From assembly GCA_002400405.1 (NCBI GenBank), contig DHFM01000046.1, forward strand, positions 15,331 through 79,330: DNA of 64,000 nucleotides, written 5' to 3'. Below, piece by piece: positions 57,068 to 64,000 of this stretch (the first letter of the stretch is position 1; each line of letters starts with the position of its first letter). This stretch comes from Candidatus Moranbacteria bacterium UBA4824 (GTDB lineage: Bacteria > Patescibacteriota > Minisyncoccia > Moranbacterales > UBA2206). The notes below the pieces were generated by a model, which worked only from the letters and a program-made list of their open reading frames with translations, did no database searches and had not been told where the DNA came from. Made by a program: the position numbers and the translations under genes.

Positions 57068-57808
57068 TTACGGTTCTATAATCTTACCACTGTTCCAAAT
57101 TATTTCAAAAATTTGTTTCTGCACTCTGGCAACTTCTTTATCTTCAATTACCATTCCAAATTCATCTTTGTAATTAACAATATAAACTTTTTCAGCTCCG
57201 ATTATCATTTCTATTTCAGAATGAAATGTATCTTTGGGTAATATTCTGGTTTCTCTTAATTCATTTTTATCTTTTTTCTTTATTTCTAGTATCTCATTAC
57301 TCATTTCTCCAATAACCCTCACTTTTTTTCCAATATCCTTTCTTCTTTTGATATAATCATCACTAAGTTTTTTCTCGTCCGCTGAAATAAAACGAGGAGT
57401 AGTAAAGCCGACCAATTCCGATTCGCTTGTTCTAAGCGTAGCATTATTTATTTCCTCAATCCCTCTTTTGCCTTCATAATAATATACTTTTGGCTTTTTT
57501 TCTTTTAAATTATTTATGGCGTTTAATTCTGGAATAGATTTCTTCAATTCATCAATTTTCTGTTCTTCCATTTTTAAAATTTTTTCAGGTGCCTCGGCAG
57601 AAAAATAAGTCTTCCTTCCTTTTTTTGATTGTTTAATAAAGCCTTTTTGTATGAGGTCTTTAACGATATCATAAAAATATGTTCGGTGCAGTCCTGTTTT
57701 CTCAGTTATTTGACTAGCTGTGGACACGCCTAATTCCAAGGAAGCTAAATATATATCTGCTTCTTTTTGATTTAATCCAATTTTCTCAAAAATATTTCGC
57801 ATGCTCAT
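57068..57808 (-). CDS. TrmB-family transcriptional regulator, second copy
   Basis: A 246-residue protein with winged helix (IGLNQKEADIYLASLELGVSTASQITEKTGLHRTYFYDIVKDLIQKGFI), coiled coil and the KVYYYEGKRGIEEINNATL core, followed by FHSEIEMIIGAEKVYIVNYKDEFGMVIED. It is clearly homologous to 53520-54263, with different specificity judged from the recognition helix. Its gene converges on polA. Confidence 0.87.
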   Translation of the reverse strand: MSMRNIFEKIGLNQKEADIYLASLELGVSTASQITEKTGLHRTYFYDIVKDLIQKGFIKQSKKGRKTYFSAEAPEKILKMEEQKIDELKKSIPELNAINNLKEKKPKVYYYEGKRGIEEINNATLRTSESELVGFTTPRFISADEKKLSDDYIKRRKDIGKKVRVIGEMSNEILEIKKKDKNELRETRILPKDTFHSEIEMIIGAEKVYIVNYKDEFGMVIEDKEVARVQKQIFEIIWNSGKIIEP

Positions 57809-57912
57809 ATTTGTCGTAAATTATAATACTAAACTTATTTTAACATAGTGGCTTAAATAAGTCAATAAATGCTTAGTTAGTTAATATATCCTAAAATTTT
57901 TGTCTTTAAATA

Positions 57913-57941
57913 TTGACTATGAATATTGATAGTGTTATATT
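57913..57941 (+). promoter_or_regulatory. Sigma70-type promoter of the small gene at 58024
   Basis: TTGACT (57913-57918), 17 bases, TATATT (57936-57941), giving a leader of about 75 bases. Confidence 0.7.
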
Positions 57942-58023
57942 TTTTGAAACTTAGATAGGTTCTATTAACTAAGTTTTCTTGTTCCTTAGAAAATGACATT
58001 AAATCAAAAAAAGGAGAATTAAA

Positions 58024-58212
58024 ATGAAGAAATTCAAGATTAGCATCAGTGTTTACAATTCGGAAGCGGACAAGTTTTTCTCATGCTCCGAAGTTGTGGA
58101 GGCGAATGATCTTAAGGATGCGAGAATGAAGGGGGGTGAGGCGATAGAACGTCTCAAGAAAGAAAATCCCGCTCGCCATTGCACAATAGGTCAGATAGCG
58201 CCTCAAAAATAG
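58024..58212 (+). CDS. Small hypothetical protein in a stand-alone unit
   Basis: A 62-residue protein (FKISISVYNSEADKFFSCSEVVEANDL, then DARMKGGEAIERLKKENPA), possibly a compact beta-alpha fold. Its own promoter, a strong Shine-Dalgarno aaaggag, and a strong terminator make it a complete single-gene unit. No family recognised; GC is higher than in the surrounding gaps. Confidence 0.65.
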   Translation: MKKFKISISVYNSEADKFFSCSEVVEANDLKDARMKGGEAIERLKKENPARHCTIGQIAPQK

Positions 58213-58237
58213 CTTTATTCCCCGTCTGGTATTTAGT

Positions 58238-58275
58238 GGCCTCTTTGAAAAGTAATATCAAAGAGGCCGTTTTTA
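58238..58275 (+). terminator. Intrinsic terminator
   Basis: The stem ggcctcttt/aaagaggcc followed by gttttt. Confidence 0.88.
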
Positions 58276-58287
58276 AATTTTGTAATC

Positions 58288-58312
58288 TTTCCTAAAGCTC
58301 GGCTTTAGGGTA
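58288..58312. repeat. REP-like palindrome, copy 2
   Basis: cctaaagctcggctttagg, same stem as copy 1 with a TCG loop, 11 bases before the transposase ATG at 58323. Confidence 0.85.
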
Positions 58313-58322
58313 CAATTGCATT

Positions 58323-58991
58323 ATGAGAAAAATAGAATTTGCTAATGAGGAATATTATCATATATTTAATCGCGGAGTAGATAAGCGCGAAATATTTTTA
58401 AGCTCTCAAGAATACGAGAGATTTATTTTGGCGATGCAATTATTAAATGATAAAGAAGGCGGACTAATGATCAAATGGAGGGATTACAAAAAAGCCAATC
58501 CAACCGCTAAATTAGAGTCTTTCCTAAAGCGAAGCTTTAGGAAGAGGGAACCGCTGGTTGAGATTATTGCATATTGTCTAAATCCAAATCATTATCATTT
58601 TATTTTGAAACAAATTGAAGATAATGGTATTGAAAGGTTTATGCATAAAATTGGGACAAGTTATACAAAATATTTTAATAAGAAAAATAAGCGAAGCGGA
58701 GTTTTGTTTCAAGGAGTTTTCAAATCAGTTCATATTGATTCCAATGAATACTTATTGTATCTTTCGGCTTATGTGAATAAAAATAATTTTATTCACAGAT
58801 ACAATAAAAATGATGACTGGTCATATTCCAGTTTATTGGATTATTTAGGTAAGAAAAAAAGCGGATTTTTAAATATGAATGCAGTTTTAGGACAATTTAA
58901 AAGTATAAATGAATATGAAGAATATTTGAAAAATAATGCTTTATATATGAAAGAAAAAAAGGAAATGGAGGAATATTTAATTGAAGAATAA
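58323..58991 (+). mobile_element. REP-associated tyrosine transposase (Y1/TnpA_REP family)
   Basis: A 222-residue HUH-type single-stranded-DNA transposase of the IS200/IS605 superfamily. N-terminal NEEYYHIFNRGVDKREIFLS, the HUH motif NPNHYHFIL at about residues 86-94, the Tyr region GTSYTKYFNKKNKRSGVLFQG near residues 112-132, and YVNKNNFIHR. The basic-rich peptide SFLKRSFRKRE at about residues 65-75 is encoded by a copy of the surrounding palindrome. There are no IS ends. Family members cut REP-like hairpins, matching the palindromes here. Confidence 0.9.
58519..58544. repeat. REP-like palindrome, copy 3, inside the transposase gene
   Basis: cctaaagcgaagctttagg (GAA loop, same orientation as copy 1) read in frame between the N-terminal strand and the HUH motif of the transposase. 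Confidence 0.9.
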
Positions 58992-58992
58992 C

Positions 58993-59016
58993 TTTCCTAA
59001 AGCTTCGCTTTAGGAA
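58993..59016. repeat. REP-like palindrome, copy 4, inverted
   Basis: cctaaagcttcgctttagg (TTC loop, i.e. opposite orientation to copies 1 and 3), immediately after the transposase stop and before mutM. Confidence 0.88.
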
Positions 59017-59023
59017 GAAAAAT

Positions 59024-59920
59024 ATGCCGGAATTACCTGAGGTACAAACAGTCGTAAGTGACTTAAATGAAAAAATAAAGGGCGACACAATTATGGGTTT
59101 TTGGAGTGAGTGGGGAAAAGCGATTAAGAATAAGAGCTTAGAGAAATTTAAAAAAGAAATTCAAAACAGAAAAATTTTGGGGGCGAGGAGAATTGGAAAA
59201 AATATTTTTATTGATCTGTCAGGTGGAAAAACTTTGTATATACATTTGAAGATGACAGGGCATCTTCTAATCAAGGAACAAGAAACAAGAGACAAGGAAC
59301 AAAAAAATCACAAATTACAAAATCCAAAATCAAAAATACAAAATTATTTTTCTGATCGAGTTAATCAATATATTCGACATAAGTTTTATCTTAAATCTGG
59401 ACGAACACTGGAATTTTCGGATATGAGGAAGTTTGCGAAGATTGTTTTGAATGATACAGAAAAAATAAATAATTTGAAAGAAATAAAAAACTTAGGAATT
59501 GATGCACTCGATCCGAAATTTACTTTTAAAAAGTTTCAAGAAATTTTAGGAAAAAAACCCAATTCAAAAATAGGAATAATTTTGATGGATCAGAACATAA
59601 TTTCCGGTATTGGTAATATCTATCGCAGTGAAATTTTGTTCGATGCGAAAGTTTTACCAGAAAGAATAGTGAAGTCAATCTCAAAAAAAGATTTAGAAAA
59701 AATATACAAAGCGATGATAAAAATCCTAAAAAAAGCTGTGAAAATGCGAGGAACTTCCGACTCGGATTATCGTGACACTTCTGGCGCTCCGGGGAATTTC
59801 CAAAAAGTTTTAATGGTGTATAATAAAGAAAAGCAGGAATGCAAAGTTTGTGGTACAATAATTAAAAGAGAAACGCTGGGACAGAGAAGTGTTTTTATTT
59901 GCTCAAGTTGTCAGAAGTAA
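59024..59920 (+). CDS. mutM: Formamidopyrimidine-DNA glycosylase
   Basis: A 298-residue repair enzyme that removes oxidised purines such as 8-oxoguanine and nicks the site. N-terminal PELPEVQTVV with catalytic Pro2/Glu3, IGKNIFIDLSGGKTLYIHLKMTGHL with the Lys, the H2TH region MDQNIISGIGNIYRSEILF, and a C-terminal zinc finger CKVCGTIIKRETLGQRSVFICSSCQ. About 25 Lys/Gln/Asn-rich residues after GHLLI (59275-59345) come from low-complexity repeats of the acaaaatccaaaatc type. The catalytic parts are intact. Confidence 0.96.
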   Translation: MPELPEVQTVVSDLNEKIKGDTIMGFWSEWGKAIKNKSLEKFKKEIQNRKILGARRIGKNIFIDLSGGKTLYIHLKMTGHLLIKEQETRDKEQKNHKLQNPKSKIQNYFSDRVNQYIRHKFYLKSGRTLEFSDMRKFAKIVLNDTEKINNLKEIKNLGIDALDPKFTFKKFQEILGKKPNSKIGIILMDQNIISGIGNIYRSEILFDAKVLPERIVKSISKKDLEKIYKAMIKILKKAVKMRGTSDSDYRDTSGAPGNFQKVLMVYNKEKQECKVCGTIIKRETLGQRSVFICSSCQK

Positions 59921-59940
59921 TTTTTTATAAATAATTTTAA

Positions 59941-60006
59941 TTTACTAAAGTACGAATCGAGCGAAAGTACGAATTCGTAATTTAGTTTAATTAGTATTTT
60001 CGTAAA
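59941..60006. repeat. TTTACGAAAATACGAA-type inverted repeat, copy 2
   Basis: Matches 3771-3837 over its length with a few changes at the ends. It ends 1 base before the ATG of the DUF3048 gene. Confidence 0.85.
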
Positions 60007-60007
60007 T

Positions 60008-61171
60008 ATGACTAAAAAACAAAAAATAATTATTGCTGTTCTTGCGATAGCAATCGTGGCGGGGGGATTTTATTTTTTCAAAAAAACAAATACTTCCAAT
60101 GTTAAACAAATAGATCTAAATAACACAAAGTCAAATTCAGGCCCAACTAATACTGGGCCAGTGAGTCCAATTTCGGGGTTAAATTGTGAAGATTGGAATC
60201 GCCGTCCCGTAGCGGTGATGCAACCATCAGACGTGCAAGCTCGTCCGGCCGCTGGTTTTTCCGAGGCGGATATGGTGATTGAACTTCCTGCTTATACATC
60301 TTCCAATACGCGTCTTTTAGGTGTTTATATTTGTAATATTCCTAAAGAAGTCGGCGCCATTAGAAGTGCTCGCCATGATCACATTGCTTTAGCGGGCGGA
60401 CTGGATGCATTTTTTGTACATTGGGGTGGATCACATTTCGCACTTGATCTTTTGGCAAAGAATGTGATTGATCGAATTGATTGTATGACAACTAATTATT
60501 GCGGAAGATGGAATTGGCAAAGTGATCCGGTGATGCGCATGGAAGATTCTGGCCATATCACCAAAGAAAATATTTTAAAAGCTATGACGGATTTGAATAT
60601 AAGAAAGGAAACAAAATTTGCCGGTTATCCCCATCAAGAAGAAGCATCAATGGAAAATCGTCCAAATGGTGGAAAACTTCGCGTAGCGTTTGCTCAGCCG
60701 TATGACGCTGAATATGAATATGACAAAAATTCTAATGCATATCTTCGAACTTGGGGAGACAAGGCGGATACTGATCGAAACAATACTCAAAGAATTTCGC
60801 CAAAAAACGTGGTGGTAATGTTTGCTAAATCGGAACAGATTGTGAATATAAAAGATTACAAATCATTAGGATTGCAAGATCCGTGGGAAGGTGTGGAGAC
60901 GGTGAAAAATACCGGGGTAGAAAGCATTAGCGGGCGGTATAATAATGTAGAAATTGGTGATCCATGGTATGACGAAACGGATAGTGGTCCAGCCAAATAT
61001 TATTTTAACGGCAAGGAATATGAAGGAACTTGGAAAAAAGACAAATCGAAAATTGATAGCAAATTATTTTTTTATGATAATTCAGGAGCGGAGATAAGAT
61101 TTGTTCCAGGACAAATTTGGGTGGAAATTCTGGAACCAGGGCAAGCGCTTAGATGGGAACCAGCCTCATAA
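60008..61171 (+). CDS. DUF3048 (YerB-like) surface protein
   Basis: A 387-residue protein with an N-terminal membrane anchor (residues 7-26), a Ser/Asn/Pro linker, and the DUF3048 domain: RRPVAVMQPSDVQARPAAGFSEADMVIELPAY, then VGAIRSARHDHIALAGGLDAFFVHWGGS and a C-terminal half starting KNVVVMFAKSEQ and ending FVPGQIWVEILEPGQALRW. YerB-type proteins are extracytoplasmic lipoprotein-like proteins of unknown function. Here the anchor lacks a lipobox. Its stop codon lies in the repeat that follows. Confidence 0.88.
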   Translation: MTKKQKIIIAVLAIAIVAGGFYFFKKTNTSNVKQIDLNNTKSNSGPTNTGPVSPISGLNCEDWNRRPVAVMQPSDVQARPAAGFSEADMVIELPAYTSSNTRLLGVYICNIPKEVGAIRSARHDHIALAGGLDAFFVHWGGSHFALDLLAKNVIDRIDCMTTNYCGRWNWQSDPVMRMEDSGHITKENILKAMTDLNIRKETKFAGYPHQEEASMENRPNGGKLRVAFAQPYDAEYEYDKNSNAYLRTWGDKADTDRNNTQRISPKNVVVMFAKSEQIVNIKDYKSLGLQDPWEGVETVKNTGVESISGRYNNVEIGDPWYDETDSGPAKYYFNGKEYEGTWKKDKSKIDSKLFFYDNSGAEIRFVPGQIWVEILEPGQALRWEPAS

Positions 61172-61240
61172 AACATATAACATAAAACATGTAACATAGT
61201 AAATTTAATTGTTTCATGCTTCATGTTTCATGCTACATGA
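61166..61240. repeat. ATGAAACATG-type inverted repeat between the DUF3048 gene and holA
   Basis: Left half (cataaaacatataacataaaacatgtaac) and right half (gtttcatgcttcatgtttcatgctacatg) are imperfect inverted copies. The element supplies the upstream stop codon and ends 3 bases before the holA ATG. A shorter block of the same unit is at 62603-62637, upstream of rpsT. Confidence 0.8.
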
Positions 61241-61243
61241 CAT

Positions 61244-62221
61244 ATGATTATTTTTCTCTTTGGTGATGACGCGCTTCGCTCTAGCCAAAAAATCAGCGAA
61301 ATAAAAAATAAATTTCTATCTTCTGACAAGTCCGGTTCGGGCTTGTCAGTTTTTGACTATGCGGATGAGAGTGAGGTTTCAGGAAAAATTGTCGAAACTA
61401 TAAATACGCCAAATTTACTAGCGCCCAAGAGACTTATAATTATTAAAAACCTAATCTCCAAAACTTTAGCCGAGGAACAGAAAAAAATTCTGGAATTCTT
61501 GAAAAAGAAAAAGAATTTGGGGCAAGATTTGGACGTGGTGGTTATTTTTTGGGAAAGTGAAATGCCTAAGAAAAACAACGCTCTTTATAAATTTTTAATA
61601 GACAAGAATTCGGGGAGCAAAAGTCAGCATTTTGAAAAATTATCCGGTATTAAGCTAGAAACGTGGATCCTAAAAACCCTAAAAGACATCAATCCTACCG
61701 CAAGTATTTCTAAGAGTGCTTTGTTTAAGTTGATTGCTTTTTGTGGAGAGAATAATTTCTTATTATTTCAAGAAATTCAAAAACTAGTGGCTTATGCTGG
61801 AGAAAATTTGATTAGCGAAAAGGATGTGGAACTTCTAGTTAAAGCTGATTTGAATAGTAATATTTTTGCAACGGTGGATGCGCTGGGCGCGAATAATAAA
61901 AAAGAAGCACTCCGGCTTTTACACGAGCATCTGGAAAAAGGTGATGACCCATTCTATCTTCTATCGATGTTTTTCTATCAATTTAGAAACATGCTCAAAG
62001 TTGCTGATTTATATGAAAAAGGCAATCGCGCCGAGTTTGACATTGCTCGCATGACAAAACTGCATCCATTTGTTGTCAAAAAAACTTTGTCCCAAATGCG
62101 AAATTTCACATTTGGAAAATTGAAAAAAATCTATCAGAAATTAGGAGAGATAGATACGGCTGTTAAAACTGGGAAAATTGAAATTAAGTTGGCGTTGGAT
62201 AAATTCATCGTAGAAATCTGA
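61244..62221 (+). CDS. holA: DNA polymerase III delta subunit
   Basis: A 325-residue clamp-loader subunit. MIIFLFGDDALRSSQKISEI, LIIIKNLISKTL, KLIAFCGENNFLLFQEIQKLVAYAG and the C-terminal helical domain YQFRNMLKVADLYEKGN are HolA landmarks. It opens the beta clamp for loading. A short palindrome (61323-61349) is read in frame as SDKSGSGLS in a loop near residue 30. The TGA stop at 62219-62221 is the first codon of the ATCAGTGGTT element. Confidence 0.93.
   Translation: MIIFLFGDDALRSSQKISEIKNKFLSSDKSGSGLSVFDYADESEVSGKIVETINTPNLLAPKRLIIIKNLISKTLAEEQKKILEFLKKKKNLGQDLDVVVIFWESEMPKKNNALYKFLIDKNSGSKSQHFEKLSGIKLETWILKTLKDINPTASISKSALFKLIAFCGENNFLLFQEIQKLVAYAGENLISEKDVELLVKADLNSNIFATVDALGANNKKEALRLLHEHLEKGDDPFYLLSMFFYQFRNMLKVADLYEKGNRAEFDIARMTKLHPFVVKKTLSQMRNFTFGKLKKIYQKLGEIDTAVKTGKIEIKLALDKFIVEI
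61323..61349. repeat. CTGACAAGTCC...GGGCTTGTCAG palindrome inside holA
   Basis: An 8-9-base stem (ctgacaag/cttgtcag) around a GC-rich centre, in frame near HolA residue 30. Confidence 0.8.
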
Positions 62222-62340
62222 ACCACTGATTCGCACATGAGAGCACATGATTTCACTTGAACAAAAAACAAACCTCCAAGAGGTTTGTTTTTTTAAAATT
62301 TCAGTGTAATCAGTATAATCAGTGTTAATCAGTGGTTCTG
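62219..62340. repeat. ATCAGTGGTT-type element, copy 4, between convergent holA and rpsT
   Basis: Left end (tgaaccactgattcgcac) and right end (taatcagtggttctga) match the 105-bp element at 2471-2575. A terminator hairpin sits in the middle. The left end provides the holA stop; the right end encodes the last residues (VRTTD) and stop of rpsT. Confidence 0.88.
62264..62294. terminator. Bidirectional intrinsic terminator
   Basis: The stem aaacctc/gaggttt between A- and T-runs, inside the ATCAGTGGTT element, ending transcription from both holA and rpsT. Confidence 0.88.
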
Positions 62341-62600
62341 ACTGTTTTCTTGACTTGCTTATTAAGTCGGGATTTCATGCGGGCGACGCCGTTTTTAGTG
62401 AGAACTTTCTTTTGGGCGGCCTTGTCCAAAGCTTTCAAGGATTTTTTCAAGTATTCTTGCGCTTTGTCGATTTCGCCTTTAGAAAGAGCAGTTTTTGTGA
62501 TTTTGATTGCGCTTCGAAATTGCCCCTTGATTTTATTGTTCTTTTGGGTCTTTCTCTCAGTCACTCGCATGTACTTTTTGGCTGATTTGATGATTGGCAT
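62325..62600 (-). CDS. rpsT: 30S ribosomal protein S20
   Basis: A 91-residue, Lys-rich helical protein that binds 16S rRNA. MPIIKSAKKYMRVTERKTQKNNKIKGQFR and GVARMKSRLNKQVKK fit S20. The final residues VRTTD and the stop codon come from the ATCAGTGGTT element. It is monocistronic and followed by a bidirectional terminator; its leader contains a CATGAAA repeat block (62603-62637). Confidence 0.95.
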   Translation of the reverse strand: MPIIKSAKKYMRVTERKTQKNNKIKGQFRSAIKITKTALSKGEIDKAQEYLKKSLKALDKAAQKKVLTKNGVARMKSRLNKQVKKTVRTTD

Positions 62601-62717
62601 AAGTCATGAAACATGAAACATGAAACATGAAACATAATTTGCGATTAGTTTCGTATTCCGTATCCCGTATTTTGCATTTAATTACTTTATTATTTTTAGC
62701 ACAGCTTTCAGGTTTTG

Positions 62718-62746
62718 GCAAGCTTGCCTGCCGATGAGGCAGGCGG
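62718..62746. repeat. GCCTGCC...GGCAGGC palindrome
   Basis: A short GC-rich hairpin (gcctgccgatgaggcaggc) in the 62601-62909 gap. The rest of that gap shows the CATGAAA block and a cgtattccgtatcccgtat repeat but no gene I can support. Confidence 0.7.
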
Positions 62747-62909
62747 AGCGGATTTATACAGTGTTTTGATTTTTACGAGAAATGAGGGTAGAATAAATAT
62801 AAGGATTGTTGATGCCATTTGCCAAAATAATAATATAAATGATAATTCGGAGAGCGTAGATTTTATTCTTAAGTATAGTATACTAAAAAAGTCGCATAAA
62901 ATCAAGAAA

Positions 62910-64000
62910 ATGGATAGTAAAAAAAATAAAAAATATTCTAATCACTCACGAGAGGAATTGATTGATGAGTTGGAAACTTTGAAAAAAAAGAAGTATGGTC
63001 TCGTTTGGGATAAAAAAAATTCGCAAGAAATATTGGATGCTTTTGTTAATTGGGAGAATATGCCAGAAAATTTTATGCCAAAGAAATTTCCTGTTTTGAA
63101 AGAAATTAAAAATAAAGAAATTGAAACTGATAAAAATAAACCAACTAATCTTTTGATTGAAGGTGATAATTATCATTCGCTGGCCGTTTTAAATTTTACG
63201 CACCAAAATAAAATCGACGTTATCTATATTGATCCGCCATATAACACGGGAAATAAAGATTTTATCTATAATGATAAATTTGTTGATAAAGAAGATCCTT
63301 TTAGACATTCGAAATGGCTTTCTTTTATGGAGAAACGATTAAGATTGGCTCATCGTCTTTTAAAAAAAACAGGAGCAATTTTTATTTCAATTGACAATAA
63401 TGAGATTGCACAATTAAGATTGCTTTGTGATGAAATTTTCAGTGAGGAAAACTTTGTAAATAATATTATTTGGAAAAAGACAAATAGTCCCAAATTTCAA
63501 TCTGCTAATCTTGGAAATCAATACGAATTTGTATTGGTTTATGCAAAAGATTTTTCAAGATTAAAACTTAATAGAATATATAAACCTTTTGATGAAAAAT
63601 CTTTAAAGCCCTATAGTTATGAAGATTCGAGAGGAAAATTTCGTTTAATTGAGCTAGAGGCAAAGGGTTTGCAAAATAATCAAAATAGAAAAAAGGCTAA
63701 ATTTAAAGATAGAATTGCTCCTTGGGTGTATTCTATTGAAACGCTAGAAAAATGGGACAAGGAAGGACTAATATATAAAACTAATAAGGGTAGATATGCA
63801 AAAAAACAATATCTAGATGACATGGAGGGCGTCATCATTGCTGATATATGGATAGATTCCGGGATAAATCCATTGCAAGGGTCTTCCGAGGAGTATATCG
63901 GTTTTGAAACTCAGAAACCATTATCTTTAATAAAAAGAATTTTAAAACTAGGATCATTAAAAGACAATTCTATCATTTTAGATTTTTTTGCTGGTTCAGG
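62910..64000 (+). CDS. Site-specific DNA methyltransferase, type III Mod-like (3' truncated)
   Basis: The frame starts at ATG 62910 and is still open at the window end (363 codons visible). After a Lys-rich start come NLLIEGDNYHSLAVLNF, the catalytic motif IV VIYIDPPYNTGNKDFIYND, KWLSFMEKRLRLAHRLLKKTGAIFISID, and near the end the SAM-binding motif I LDFFAGSG. Motif IV before motif I marks the beta class, as in Mod subunits of type III restriction-modification systems (N6-adenine or N4-cytosine). A res gene would be expected outside the window. It may also be an orphan methylase. Confidence 0.93.
   Translation, partial: MDSKKNKKYSNHSREELIDELETLKKKKYGLVWDKKNSQEILDAFVNWENMPENFMPKKFPVLKEIKNKEIETDKNKPTNLLIEGDNYHSLAVLNFTHQNKIDVIYIDPPYNTGNKDFIYNDKFVDKEDPFRHSKWLSFMEKRLRLAHRLLKKTGAIFISIDNNEIAQLRLLCDEIFSEENFVNNIIWKKTNSPKFQSANLGNQYEFVLVYAKDFSRLKLNRIYKPFDEKSLKPYSYEDSRGKFRLIELEAKGLQNNQNRKKAKFKDRIAPWVYSIETLEKWDKEGLIYKTNKGRYAKKQYLDDMEGVIIADIWIDSGINPLQGSSEEYIGFETQKPLSLIKRILKLGSLKDNSIILDFFAGS

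Noticed and set aside
61166..62637. CRISPR-like spacing of CATGAAAC units
   Set aside because: Units are 7-8 bases, directly adjacent and without unique spacers.
62708..62905. 65-residue minus-strand ORF upstream of the methyltransferase
   Set aside because: Its C-terminus is translation of the GCCTGCC palindrome, there is no ribosome site, and the protein resembles no family.
1..64000. Recoded TGA (Gly) as in Gracilibacteria
   Set aside because: TGA serves as stop in several genes (for example holA and the CPBP-like gene) and no core gene contains in-frame TGA.
1..64000. tRNA or rRNA genes
   Set aside because: No cloverleaf with a CCA-type acceptor or rRNA-like sequence was recognised by eye in the intergenic regions; a tRNA scan could still find one.

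Overview
The window looks like a chromosomal segment of a Candidate Phyla Radiation (Patescibacteria) bacterium, most like the Parcubacteria/Moranbacteria type. This is inferred from the low-GC genome, a compact CphA/RimK-like cluster, a type IV secretion-like locus built of TrbL/VirB6-, PrgI-, TraC- and VirB4-like genes, and small proteins with few accessory domains. TGA is used as a normal stop (for example at 7003-7005 and 62219-62221) and Trp is TGG, so the recoded Gracilibacteria/Absconditabacteria code does not apply. I recognised no rRNA, tRNA, CRISPR array or prophage.

Layout. 0-12.6 kb, plus strand: a type IV secretion/pilus locus (truncated TrbL/VirB6-like protein, hypothetical, PrgI, TraC-like, VirB4, membrane proteins, a 922-residue secreted protein, a pilin-lytic transglycosylase fusion, a second VirB2-like pilin, a membrane-anchored propeller). 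12.7-18.3 kb, minus: a glycan export block (two O-antigen ligase/polymerase proteins, two GT2 glycosyltransferases, a flippase). 18.5-24.3 kb: the origin region khpB-yidC-rnpA-rpmH facing dnaA-dnaN-trxB, with DnaA boxes between dnaA and dnaN. 24.5-26.2 kb: an AbiE toxin-antitoxin pair and a DciA-like helicase loader. 27.2-34.9 kb, minus: PBP1A, then a split cyanophycin-synthetase-like pair, a RimK-like ligase fused to a retropepsin-like domain, a 7TM protein, and ruvC. 35-39.9 kb: an accessory patch (zeta toxin, Fic, second AbiE pair) with duplicated debris, including a second 5' end of ruvC. 39.9-50 kb, minus: yebC, a lamin-tail protein, a PH-domain protein, ruvB, a tandem double PilB/GspE ATPase and a DHH-like protein. 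50-64 kb: tsaE, a cyclophilin lipoprotein, hicBA, two TrmB-type regulators, polA, a REP-type transposase, mutM, a DUF3048 protein, holA, rpsT and a truncated DNA methyltransferase.

Two things stand out. First, the operon at 29.8-34.2 kb combines two ATP-grasp enzymes, a Mur-ligase-type enzyme, an aspartyl-protease-like domain and a membrane protein. It reads as a non-ribosomal amide-bond (poly-amino-acid or peptide-tag) system. Second, the window is loaded with many different small inverted-repeat elements. They form the 5' leaders of genes, supply stop codons, flank whole blocks, and are read in frame inside core proteins (TsaE twice, PolA, HolA, both O-antigen ligases, the lamin-tail protein and the transposase itself).
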